A stretch of 61,316 nt of DNA, from contig CAJTRK010000022.1 of assembly GCA_910578475.1 (NCBI GenBank), positions 1 to 61,316 on the forward strand. The letters are read 5' to 3'. Under the pieces are notes generated by a model. It worked only from the letters and a program-made list of their open reading frames with translations. It made no database searches and was not told the DNA's origin. Shown here one piece after another: positions 52,230 to 60,785 of this stretch (its first letter is position 1; each line of letters opens with the position of its first letter). Both the position numbers and the translations under genes were made by a program. Origin of the DNA: an uncultured Lachnospiraceae bacterium. Lineage in GTDB: Bacteria; Bacillota; Clostridia; Lachnospirales; Lachnospiraceae.

Positions 52230-53267
52230 TTATCGATTTCCGCTCTGTATATACGCTATGTACATGTCATTAATCTGGCTTTCGCTCAGCAGCGTATTCC
52301 AGATGCGAAGCTCATCATAACATACCTTAAACAGTCTGTCAAAACAGTTGATGCCGAGATATGCGTGCATATTTGTCTCTTCAAAGCTCATTTTGGAAAC
52401 TTCGCTGCTTCCAACCATTTCGCTGTTGATATACAGATATGCCGTAACTTTACTGGAATCTTCTTCCGAAATTTTGCTTCCGTCTACGCGAATCGTAATA
52501 TAGTTCCACTCATGCAGGTCGATACAGTCTTTTTCTTCCAATGAGGGTCTGACCTCGCAGGAGTTTCCGCAGTACGCGTTAATTGTGTTAAAAATCGGCA
52601 CAACATCCTGACCGTCTTCGGAAGTCTTCTTATTGAAACTGATGTAGTTCTGGGATACATCCGCATCCAGAAGATTAGAACCAATAACAAGGAACGGAGA
52701 CCAGTCATAAATTTCTTCCGCTCTCATCCAAAATGAAATCGTATAAGATTCCGCCAAAGGCTTCATATCGCAAAGCTCGATTCCGTAACTTCCATCAAGA
52801 TAAACGGCCTCGCCTTCGATACCTTCCGTGAAAAGAGGCGTTTTCTCCGTATTCTCTACCGGATAGGCTCCATCGCAATATTCACCGTTTTCTTCCGGTC
52901 TCGTAACGACCCTGGCTCCCCGTACTTCCCTGTCGAAGGAATACGCGTAATCCGCCGCCGGAACATCCCCCAGAATCATGCCATTTACAATTTCTTTGTG
53001 TATCTCCGCTTCATGCGGCCGGGAAATCTCTTCCTGAACCGCGAGCGTAGACAAGTCCATTTCCGTTTCTTTGGCCCTTCTCGCCGCCATGACCTCCGCG
53101 TCCTCAGCCGGAGTTTCCATGCCTTCCACAAAAATCACCGTACCAATCAGCGCCGTAAAGAAACCCAGGAGCAACACAGTCTTAAGAATGACCATTCTGT
53201 TTTTACTGCCCACCAATTTACCCATAAGATTTTTCACAATGTTATACCAGTCCCGAATCTGTTGCAT
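52230..53267 (-). CDS. Membrane-anchored LamG/concanavalin-A-like domain protein
   Basis: 345 residues: a membrane helix (about 25-48, with the catalytic part outside), an acidic juxtamembrane stretch, then a LamG-like beta-sandwich (about 130-340) shown by GEAVYLDGSYGIEL, YTISFWMRAEEI, WNYITIRVDGSKI and DELRIWNTLLS. Such domains bind carbohydrate or protein. It is translationally coupled to the upstream hydratase (TGATG overlap), an odd pairing of a cytosolic enzyme and a surface protein. No strong Shine-Dalgarno of its own. Confidence 0.85.
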   Translation of the reverse strand: MQQIRDWYNIVKNLMGKLVGSKNRMVILKTVLLLGFFTALIGTVIFVEGMETPAEDAEVMAARRAKETEMDLSTLAVQEEISRPHEAEIHKEIVNGMILGDVPAADYAYSFDREVRGARVVTRPEENGEYCDGAYPVENTEKTPLFTEGIEGEAVYLDGSYGIELCDMKPLAESYTISFWMRAEEIYDWSPFLVIGSNLLDADVSQNYISFNKKTSEDGQDVVPIFNTINAYCGNSCEVRPSLEEKDCIDLHEWNYITIRVDGSKISEEDSSKVTAYLYINSEMVGSSEVSKMSFEETNMHAYLGINCFDRLFKVCYDELRIWNTLLSESQINDMYIAYIQSGNR

Positions 53268-55561
53268 CAACCGACTCTGTTATAATTAATCAGACATCCT
53301 TTCAAAATAATTTGACGTTCCTCGTCAGTCAGTTCCCCCAATTTTAACGCAAACGCGCGAAGGGTATCGTTCTCCACGGATACCGTATACGCGGTGATGC
53401 TCTCCCATTTCTCTTCCACCGCTTTCCGGATATCCGGAATGAATAAATAATCCAGATTGCTGAAAGGAAGTTCGCCCGCTTCGATAACGAACGGAAGCAT
53501 TCCCCAGTTAATCAGATTGGAACGATATCTTTTCGTCGCATATTCATTGGCGATATTCGCCCATCCTCCCAGTACCTTCTGGCAGCTTGCGGCCTGTTCT
53601 CTCGCGGAACCGTCGCCCGGTTTTACCGCAAAAATCGTAGAACCGAATCCGGTATTCTCATGAGAAGCGTCTCCGAAGGTCTTTTTGATGACACCCATAA
53701 CCGGCTTCACATCAGGATGCGCCTGACAGGGATGTTCTCCCGCCATTCTCGCTTTCTCCGCTTTCTGGATATCTTTTGCACGGCCCACATATTCCGGGTC
53801 TTTTCTGGAAAGCGCAAACTCCGCAAGTCCTAACGGATTGGAACGATAAGAAGATGTTTCCCCTGAAGGAATCAGCTCATCCGTCGTCGTAACCGGGTCA
53901 TGAATCTCGGAAACGACGCGAAGCACAAGATTCTCCGGCAGCGCTCCCATCGCCGGCCAGTCTTTGATATTCGGCCCGAACTGTATGTTCACGCTTTCGT
54001 CCGCTTCCCCATGTGAATCAAAAACACGGTTCGCATAGATATTCGCATCGAAATGATATTGATATTTCCCGATTTCTCCGTCAAATTCCGTTGCCGGCGT
54101 CAATACCCCTTTATTGGCCGCCGTCGCCGCAATCGAACGCGCATCCATCAGCGCAACCGAAGAAATCTGGCCATTCTGTAGTTTGGAGCCTTCCCTGTTC
54201 GGGAAGTTCCTCGTCGAATGGCGGATGCTGAAAGCATTGTTGGCAGGCGTATCGCCCGCACCGAAACAGGGGCCGCAGAATGCTGTCTTCATGACCGCAC
54301 CCGTCTCCAGAATCGCAGCCGCACAGCCATTCTTTATCAGCTCCATATAAACCGGCATAGAAGCCGGATATACGCTCAATGTAAAACCATCCGAACCAAT
54401 ATTGGAACCTTTCAGTATATCGGCTGCCGCACAGATATTCTCAAATCCTCCGCCTGCACAGCCTGCAATGATTCCCTGGTCCACCATAAATTTTCCGTTT
54501 ACGATTTTGTCCTGTAACGAATAAGGAACGGCTCCGTCAAGACTGACTTTCGCCTTTTCTTCCACATCGTGCAGAATATCTTCCAGATTCGCATTCAGCT
54601 CTTCAATCGTATAAGTGTTGCTCGGATGGAAAGGCATCGCTATCATCGGTTTAACCGCCGACAAATCTACCTCTATCATGCCGTCGTAATAAATTACTTC
54701 ACCCGGCGTCAGTTCTTCGTAGTCTCCGCTTCTTCCATGTATCTCATAAAATTCCCGGATTTTTTCATCGGTCGCCCAGATGGAAGAAAGACAGGTCGTC
54801 TCCGTCGTCATGACATCGACGCCGATACGAAAATCAGCGCTCAGGCTGCTTACGCCGGGGCCGACAAACTCCATCACTTTATTTTTTACATAACCGTTTT
54901 TAAATACGGCGCCGATTATCGCCAGCGCGACGTCCTGCGGCCCTACCCCTTTTACTGGTTCGCCTTTCAGGTATACGCCTACGACTTCCGGCATATTAAT
55001 ATCATATGTCTGACAAAGGAGTTGTTTCACAAGCTCCGGTCCGCCTTCTCCGACAGCCATCGTGCCGAGCGCACCATACCGCGTATGGGAATCGGAGCCG
55101 AGTATCATCTTCCCGCCGCCTGCCATCATCTCTCTCGCATACTGGTGGATGACCGCCTGATGCGGAGGCACATAGACGCCGCCGTATTTTTTGGCGCAGG
55201 TAAGCCCGAACATATGGTCGTCTTCGTTGATTGTGCCGCCGACCGCACACAGGGAATTGTGGCAGTTCGTCAGCACATAGGGAATCGGAAATTTCGTCAG
55301 CCCCGAAGCCCTTGCCGTCTGAATGATTCCTACAAAAGTAATATCATGGGAGGTCAGTTTATCGAACTTAATCTTTAATTTCTCCATATTGCCGGAAGTA
55401 TTGTGTTCTTTCAGGATGCGATAAGCAATCGTATTCTGCGCCGCCTCCTGTCTGGAAACGTCCTTTCCGGTCTTATTCTTAATCTGTGCAGACGCATCCT
55501 GTTCCGCTATCAGTTCCGTACCATGAAGCAGATATGCGCCGCCTTCCCATAATCTAACCAT
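53267..55561 (-). CDS. Aconitase-family hydratase
   Basis: 764-residue iron-sulfur hydratase of the aconitase superfamily. It has the 4Fe-4S cysteine pattern CGPCFGAGD and the active-site blocks LGSDSHTRYGALGTMAVGEGG and NFPNREGSK; the C-terminal swivel domain includes GFGSTIFAVKPGDGS and RYRSNLINWGMLPF. In sequence it resembles the hydratase/YbhJ-like branch rather than citrate-cycle AcnA. Isocitrate dehydrogenase and citrate synthase genes are not nearby, so the substrate is uncertain. GGAGGAG precedes the ATG and a sigma-A promoter lies upstream. Confidence 0.92.
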   Translation of the reverse strand: MVRLWEGGAYLLHGTELIAEQDASAQIKNKTGKDVSRQEAAQNTIAYRILKEHNTSGNMEKLKIKFDKLTSHDITFVGIIQTARASGLTKFPIPYVLTNCHNSLCAVGGTINEDDHMFGLTCAKKYGGVYVPPHQAVIHQYAREMMAGGGKMILGSDSHTRYGALGTMAVGEGGPELVKQLLCQTYDINMPEVVGVYLKGEPVKGVGPQDVALAIIGAVFKNGYVKNKVMEFVGPGVSSLSADFRIGVDVMTTETTCLSSIWATDEKIREFYEIHGRSGDYEELTPGEVIYYDGMIEVDLSAVKPMIAMPFHPSNTYTIEELNANLEDILHDVEEKAKVSLDGAVPYSLQDKIVNGKFMVDQGIIAGCAGGGFENICAAADILKGSNIGSDGFTLSVYPASMPVYMELIKNGCAAAILETGAVMKTAFCGPCFGAGDTPANNAFSIRHSTRNFPNREGSKLQNGQISSVALMDARSIAATAANKGVLTPATEFDGEIGKYQYHFDANIYANRVFDSHGEADESVNIQFGPNIKDWPAMGALPENLVLRVVSEIHDPVTTTDELIPSGETSSYRSNPLGLAEFALSRKDPEYVGRAKDIQKAEKARMAGEHPCQAHPDVKPVMGVIKKTFGDASHENTGFGSTIFAVKPGDGSAREQAASCQKVLGGWANIANEYATKRYRSNLINWGMLPFVIEAGELPFSNLDYLFIPDIRKAVEEKWESITAYTVSVENDTLRAFALKLGELTDEERQIILKGCLINYNRVG

Positions 55562-55586
55562 ACAAACTCCTCCATTCTAATTACAT

Positions 55587-55615
55587 ATTATATAGGAAAA
55601 ACTGTTTCGATGCAA
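55587..55615 (-). promoter_or_regulatory. Sigma-A promoter of the hydratase gene
   Basis: Minus strand: TTGCAT (55615..55610), 17-bp spacer, TATAAT (55592..55587), about 25 bp before the start codon. Confidence 0.8.
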
Positions 55616-55665
55616 TGAGTTTTGCTATCTTTCCGGGCAAAGTTTCCCCGGACAGGATGATATAC

Positions 55666-55705
55666 GGAAAAAACGCGATATCCGTTTTGCAGCAGATACC
55701 GCGTT
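55666..55705 (-). terminator. Terminator of the lipoprotein gene
   Basis: Minus strand: AACGCGgTATC (55705..55695) pairs with GATATCGCGTT (55682..55672), then TTTTTTCC. About 20 bp after the stop codon. Confidence 0.85.
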
Positions 55706-55724
55706 CTTTTACATTTTTTCTTTT

Positions 55725-56882
55725 TTATTCCATGAAATCCATCAGAATATCGTCGATTTCATTCCAGTCTTCCGTCTCTACGACACCGTCGTCAAGGTCT
55801 ATATCATAAGTCATCGTAACCGGGTCCAAATAAGAAACTTCGCCGACTTTCGCTTTTACCGCATCCAGCATACCCTGTGCGTATTCGTCGCCTTCCACAC
55901 CGCTATCCGCTACGGCCTGCGCATCGTCCAGAATAATGTACAGGAAATCTGTCGGGTATAATGTGATATCGAAACTTCCATAATTTGCGCCATCGGGAAG
56001 GTCAACGACCGGCATATCCCATTTCACCTTGCCAAGCACTTCTCTGGCAACATCATAGAATCCGGCTGCAATTTCTTCGCTGACATTTTCATAATCCACA
56101 TCAAGATAATACATCAGGGAGTTCGCATAATATTCAACTTCGCCTTCATAAAGAATCTGTGCGCCTTCCTCAGTATCGAATTTATTCTCTACATAAGAAG
56201 CATAGTCTCCATAGAAACTGGTCTTTAATGCGTCATCGATAAAGCTTGCGCATTCTTCCGCATTCGTTACGGAACCCCAGTTACTGTCAGCCAGCGCATA
56301 TGTAACGGTACAGACAGTCTCCATAAAATCAATTTGTACCATGATATCAAGGTCATCCGCATTTGTATAGGAATACAGGAAATAATACTCGTCTTCCTCA
56401 TCGGGCTCACCATAAGCGTTTTTGACGTCTTCTTTCGTGCTTTCACAGGTAATGCCGCCGGGAAGCATAACATACATCGCGTCCTTTGCCTTTGACAAAT
56501 CTACCTCAATATAGGAAACCAGCGCGTCCTGAATCTTTATCGGTTCCATGCCAAGATTAATGACACACATGCTGACATATTCCGATGTCTTTTCGTCATT
56601 GTACATTTCAAACGTGCTGGATTCCACATTATACTCCAGTTCGAAGGTATCGGTATTATCATATCTGTTGGAAATATGCCAACCGCCCTCTAACCATTTT
56701 GAAACGTCATCGGGGAACTGATACTTTGTTCCATCCACTACAAATTCACCGCTCTCCAGCTTATCGCTGCTGAGCAAAGCCATCGCTTCTTCTTTCTGCT
56801 TCTGTGCTGCACTCGGACCGCCGCATGCAGTCATCTGAAAGCACAGAACGGCACACAAACCTAAAAATGCCAGCTTCTTCAT
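55725..56882 (-). CDS. Large secreted lipoprotein, unknown function
   Basis: 385 residues: signal peptide with lipobox MTAC, then an acidic, Tyr-rich soluble protein with regularly spaced aromatic beta-strand patterns (VDGTKYQFPDDVSKWLEGGW, STKEDVKNAYGEPDEEDEYYF), so probably two or more beta-rich domains. I do not recognise a named family, although lipoproteins of this kind recur in Lachnospiraceae. Consensus sigma-A promoter and a GAGAGG site upstream. It is its own transcription unit. Confidence 0.8.
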   Translation of the reverse strand: MKKLAFLGLCAVLCFQMTACGGPSAAQKQKEEAMALLSSDKLESGEFVVDGTKYQFPDDVSKWLEGGWHISNRYDNTDTFELEYNVESSTFEMYNDEKTSEYVSMCVINLGMEPIKIQDALVSYIEVDLSKAKDAMYVMLPGGITCESTKEDVKNAYGEPDEEDEYYFLYSYTNADDLDIMVQIDFMETVCTVTYALADSNWGSVTNAEECASFIDDALKTSFYGDYASYVENKFDTEEGAQILYEGEVEYYANSLMYYLDVDYENVSEEIAAGFYDVAREVLGKVKWDMPVVDLPDGANYGSFDITLYPTDFLYIILDDAQAVADSGVEGDEYAQGMLDAVKAKVGEVSYLDPVTMTYDIDLDDGVVETEDWNEIDDILMDFME

Positions 56883-56931
56883 TTAAAAACCCCTCTCTTT
56901 CAGTCATTTGCAAATCATATAAACGTATTGT

Positions 56932-56960
56932 ATTATATTCCTTATACGGAATCCTGTCAA
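56932..56960 (-). promoter_or_regulatory. Sigma-A promoter of the lipoprotein gene
   Basis: Minus strand: TTGACA (56960..56955), 17-bp spacer, TATAAT (56937..56932), a full consensus match. Confidence 0.9.
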
Positions 56961-57007
56961 TGCCAAAATACTGATTCTTGGCCGATTATTGTCGGATTTT
57001 TTCTGAT

Positions 57008-58075
57008 TTACAGCCGAACCCGCTCCCATTTCCGTTCCACGAAAACACCGAGCCGTCTGTCCGCACCGCCAAAGACCAGTTCCCTCACCGCTCCGATGCA
57101 GAGACAGACAAGCAGAATCGCCGCAACGATACCCGCAAGCTGCATAAATCCCCAAATACCGCCCGCGCTCTGAAAACCGTGTCGAAACAACTGTTCCATC
57201 ACAATGGCCACGAGCGAATTATTCAGCGCAAAAACCGCGAACACATAGCCGGCCGCCTGATTGATTATAACGGACACCGTTCCATTTCTTCCGTCGGAGC
57301 GTCTGTGCAAAATCTTTAATTCTTTGAAAGCATAGAATAAGATAACGGCCATCGTCAGATTCGTAATGCTGTTATCCTTACAAAGGTGATGATAAATGCC
57401 GCCAAACTGAATCGGAATTTCATGAGAAATCCCGTTGACAATCCATAACAGGGCAAAAATGACCCCCGCCGCCTTCGGCAATTTCGTGTCCCTGTACTGG
57501 CGTATATATCTTCCGAGCATATATACCATAATCATCTGCACCAGTCCCTTCCCGTTATCGGGAATCTGTTCGAAATAAAAAAGCGTCGGAAATACACTGA
57601 ACAAAAGCAGCAGCAGAAGCAGCAGTTTTCTGAACGCTTCCCTGCTCAGGCATTCAATGAACTTCTGAATATATCCGCTCAGAAAGAACAGGCATACATA
57701 AGCTGAATAAAACCAGTATTTTCTCGTTATAAAAGGTAAAAAAGATTTTACGAGCTGTTCCAACAGCGCCGCTCCCTGTAACTGTTCCGGCACAAAAAGA
57801 TATAACAGAGCCGTTTCAAGCAGAGAATAGGTTATCATCATACATTCCATTTTCACGAACTTACGGACACTGAACCGCACCCCGTAATACCCGGAAATCA
57901 GGATAAAACAGGATACGCCGATATTGCAGATTCCGTTCACCATCCCGTTCAGAAACGTTCCGACGCCGCCTTCGACAAAACGGAACAGATACATATTGGC
58001 ATGAATAAAAACAATCATGTACATCGCGAGAATGCGCAATAATTCATGATTGCTGTTTCTTATGTTTTTCTCCAT
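57008..58075 (-). CDS. Acyltransferase family 3 membrane protein
   Basis: About 355 residues with roughly ten membrane helices and the acyltransferase-3 opening NSNHELLRILAMYMIVFIHANM, where the histidine after the first helix is catalytic in this family. Such proteins O-acetylate or acylate cell-surface sugars or transport acyl groups; no polysaccharide cluster adjoins. Preferred start 58075, with AAAGG 7 nt upstream and beginning MEKNIRN; an ATG at 58090 overlaps the hflX stop (ATGA) and cannot be excluded. Likely cotranscribed with hflX. Confidence 0.9.
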   Translation of the reverse strand: MEKNIRNSNHELLRILAMYMIVFIHANMYLFRFVEGGVGTFLNGMVNGICNIGVSCFILISGYYGVRFSVRKFVKMECMMITYSLLETALLYLFVPEQLQGAALLEQLVKSFLPFITRKYWFYSAYVCLFFLSGYIQKFIECLSREAFRKLLLLLLLLFSVFPTLFYFEQIPDNGKGLVQMIMVYMLGRYIRQYRDTKLPKAAGVIFALLWIVNGISHEIPIQFGGIYHHLCKDNSITNLTMAVILFYAFKELKILHRRSDGRNGTVSVIINQAAGYVFAVFALNNSLVAIVMEQLFRHGFQSAGGIWGFMQLAGIVAAILLVCLCIGAVRELVFGGADRRLGVFVERKWERVRL

Positions 58076-58086
58076 CGTATGGCCTT

Positions 58087-59397
58087 TCATGCTTTGTATT
58101 TTTCATAATAGCGGCTGTCCTGTATCTTACAGTTGACTTTCATCAGCACGCCGTCTTCCTGATATGCCGTACTGTAAACCACCGCATTTTCATTCAGATA
58201 AGACACCGCTCTGCCGTCCGTATAGGGAATCAGGAACGTACACTCCTGATAATCTCCCGCGAGCTTCTTTTCCATCAGGCAAACCAGTTCTTCCATGCCG
58301 ATTTTCTTTCTGGCCGACAGATATATGCTATCCTGCGTCACGACCGGAAGGCAGCTGCTGACATCTCCGTTCTCCACAGCCGGGCAGCCCGGAATGTCGT
58401 CCGCGGAAACTTTATCCGCTTTATTATAAAGATAGAGCATGGGAATGCCTTCCGCGCCAAGTTCCTTTAAAGTACGCTCCGTCACCGCAATCTGCTCTTT
58501 GTAATGACTGTCGCTGTAATCGATTACCTGCAAAAGAATATCCGCTTCCTTCGCCTCTTCCAGCGTGGAATGAAAGGCTTCCACAAGATGATGGGGCAGC
58601 TTATGAATAAAACCGACCGTATCTGACAGCAGAAACGCATGATGCCCCTCCGGCGCAATCTTACGCACCGTCGTGTCGAGTGTGGCAAAAAGCATATCTT
58701 TCTCCATCACTTTTTTCTCTTCCACGTCGATTTCGTCCACACCGTATAAATCCAGCATGGCATTCAAAAGCGTGGACTTTCCCGCATTCGTATAACCCAC
58801 CAGCGCGACTCTCGGCATTCCGGATGCCGCCCGCTGCTTCCGCTGTGTTAGCCGCTGCGCGCCAAGCTCTTTCAGTTCTCTCCGATATTCCGCAAGACGA
58901 TGTTCCAAAACACGCCTGTCGAGTTCCAGTTTCTTTTCTCCGGCCCCTTTGTTGCTCATGGAACCACTGCCGCCGCCCTGCCGGCTGAGCGCCGCGTGAA
59001 GCCCCACAAGACGCGGAAGCATGTATTGCAGTCTCGCCACTTCCACCTGCAGTTTTGCTTCGCCGGAACGGGCGCGTCTGGCAAAAATATCCAGAATCAG
59101 CGTACTCCTGTCCAGAATCGGTTTCCCGATTCTTTCCTGCAGATTCCGTATCTGCATCGGAGAAAGAGAATTATCGAACACTACCACATCCACGTTCTGC
59201 GCTTCCGCCTCTTCCCGCACCTCTTCCACTTTTCCCGTTCCGATATAAAAAGCTTTATGAATTTCCGAAAGGTTCTGCTCCACAATGCCCACAACTTCCA
59301 TTTCACAGGCATTCGCCAGACTTTCCAGTTCTTCCAGCGAAAGCGCATAGTCTTCTCCGTTATTCAACTGAATGCCAACCAATAATGCTCTCTCCAT
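58087..59397 (-). CDS. hflX: Ribosome-associated GTPase HflX
   Basis: Stress-related GTPase that splits stalled 70S ribosomes. The 436 residues have the N-terminal HflX domain (FYIGTGKVEEV, VVFDNSLSPMQIRNLQ), a Gly/Ser-rich linker GGGSGSMSNKGAGE, and a TrmE-Era type GTPase domain with P-loop GYTNAGKST, DTTVR, DTVGFI and YNKAD. The C-terminal extension fits the family. Start at 59397 (MERALLVGIQ) with AAAGGAGG 12 nt upstream. The terminator before it isolates the gene from the wrecked GH53 upstream. Confidence 0.95.
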   Translation of the reverse strand: MERALLVGIQLNNGEDYALSLEELESLANACEMEVVGIVEQNLSEIHKAFYIGTGKVEEVREEAEAQNVDVVVFDNSLSPMQIRNLQERIGKPILDRSTLILDIFARRARSGEAKLQVEVARLQYMLPRLVGLHAALSRQGGGSGSMSNKGAGEKKLELDRRVLEHRLAEYRRELKELGAQRLTQRKQRAASGMPRVALVGYTNAGKSTLLNAMLDLYGVDEIDVEEKKVMEKDMLFATLDTTVRKIAPEGHHAFLLSDTVGFIHKLPHHLVEAFHSTLEEAKEADILLQVIDYSDSHYKEQIAVTERTLKELGAEGIPMLYLYNKADKVSADDIPGCPAVENGDVSSCLPVVTQDSIYLSARKKIGMEELVCLMEKKLAGDYQECTFLIPYTDGRAVSYLNENAVVYSTAYQEDGVLMKVNCKIQDSRYYEKYKA

Positions 59398-59423
59398 ATG
59401 CCGCTTCCGCCTCCTTTTCCAAA

Positions 59424-59472
59424 CCAAAAAACAAGCACAATGCCTTTACAGATACGCTCATTGTACTTGTTT
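59424..59472 (-). terminator. Terminator of the GH53/LacI unit
   Basis: Minus strand: AAACAAGTACAATG (59472..59459) pairs with CATTGTGCTTGTTT (59442..59429) with one mismatch, then TTTTGG. The 59473..59535 stretch holds only a small CTGATT/AATCAG hairpin. Confidence 0.85.
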
Positions 59473-59535
59473 TCCCCCAAACTGGCAAGTCATATTCCTC
59501 AAATTTTACGATTCTGATTCCTGAAAAAATCAGCG

Positions 59536-60406
59536 CTATCGCTCCTGAAACGCCTTATATGCCGACAGAGCCCCCGTGAACTGAATCGTATTATCATCCA
59601 GCGCAACCGACGCGCCGAGCGGATATTTATCGGAAAGAACGCCGGCGCCGACTTCCGGCTCCCAGTAAAAGACGCCGAGTCCCTGACCGTCCGGAACCTG
59701 TCTTACCGCCTCCATCGTATTCATCAGAAGTTCATAGGTTCCTTTCTCATCCGTTTCCGGGCCGCCCACTTCCACAATCATAACCGGTTTCTGATAACGC
59801 TGCGCATAGTAAATCAGCGGATTATAAAGAAGCTCTGCCGGCTTTTTGCCCGAATGCTGCGCAATCGCGGCATACCAGTACGGATATGGGATAATCCGAG
59901 GATATCCGTTTTGCCGCCGTTTTCAAAGAAAACTTCCCAGAAAGGGTCGCAGTATTCCGGAAAACTTCCGCAGGAAAGATGTGTAATTACCTGGCATTCC
60001 GGGCAGCACTCTTTTACCGCTTCGTACCCGGCATTCAGAAAAGCCGTCATCTGCTCCGGATGTTCCGTTCTGCTGCCCATCGGCAGTAACAGACCCGGAT
60101 TGATTTCGTTGCCGACCTGCACCCAGTCCGGCCGAATGCCTTTTTCCACAAACAGGCTCATGACATCTTTGGTGTGCTGATAAACCCGTTCCGTCAGCTG
60201 TTTCGCATCATCGTTTATCCATTCTTCCGGTATATCCTGATGCTCCGGGTCTGCAAAATGGTCGCTGTAATGGAAGTCCAGCATCAGCCTCATATCGGCC
60301 GCTTTTACCCGCTCCGACATTTCCAGCACACTCTGCGCATCGCAGAAACCGAGCATGCAGACGGTATTTTCATCTTTCCGCCGCGTAAACGGCCTTTTAT
60401 TTTCAT
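59536..60406 (-). pseudogene. Broken GH53 endo-beta-1,4-galactanase
   Basis: GH53 galactanase fragments in two frames. The upstream frame has LMLDFHYSDHFADPEHQ, the acid Glu in QVGNEINPG, and runs to DILGLS near 59893. The rest, including the nucleophile Glu in VEVGGPET, is in another frame (59536..59893). They rejoin if two bases are removed after the GLS codons (SHIRTGM would become SYPYWYA). The N-terminal part is also damaged: a likely ATG at 60406 (MKIKG) is followed directly by mid-protein sequence, with some 60-80 codons missing. It would have been cytosolic and fits the arabinogalactan theme of the window. Confidence 0.85.
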
Positions 60407-60410
60407 ATTT

Positions 60411-60700
60411 TTATTTATCGGTCGATTTCCGAATCAGTATTTCATAATTGAGCAGCGTTTTTTTCTGATACCGCTCGCCCTGTAAAAAATGGCATACCTG
60501 CTTTCCGAGTTCCGTTCCGACGCCCTTTGCAGACGTATCAATCGCCGTAACCGACGGGCGCATCAGGCTTAACGCCGAGCCATTATACAATGACACAATC
60601 GCGATATCCCTCGGAATCCGATATCCTTCGCCCTGCAGCCACGACATGACCCGGACGCACAGCTCGTCATCTCCAGTAACGTTTTGTAAAGGACTTTTTA
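60411..60700 (-). pseudogene. Truncated LacI-family regulator (C-terminal part)
   Basis: C-terminal effector-domain fragment: LQNVTGDDELCVRVMSWL, GYRIPRDIAIVSLYNGS, RPSVTAIDTSAKGVG, then the end KSTDK. The helix-turn-helix and most of the ligand domain are missing. The frame meets a stop at 60702..60704, where the neighbouring insertion sequence begins. The stop lies 5 bp before the GH53 remnant, so it probably once regulated that gene. Confidence 0.85.
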
Positions 60701-60730
60701 ATCAAGTTCACAGAAAATTTACATTTCAGG

Positions 60731-60774
60731 GCAAAAAAATAGAGCCAGGAACCTGCTTTTTAGATTCCTGGCTC
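60731..60774 (-). terminator. Terminator of the Rpn-family transposase
   Basis: Minus strand: GAGCCAGGAA (60774..60765) pairs with TTCCTGGCTC (60751..60742), then TATTTTTTT. Immediately after the transposase stop codon. Confidence 0.85.
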
Positions 60775-60785
60775 ATTAGTGCCAT

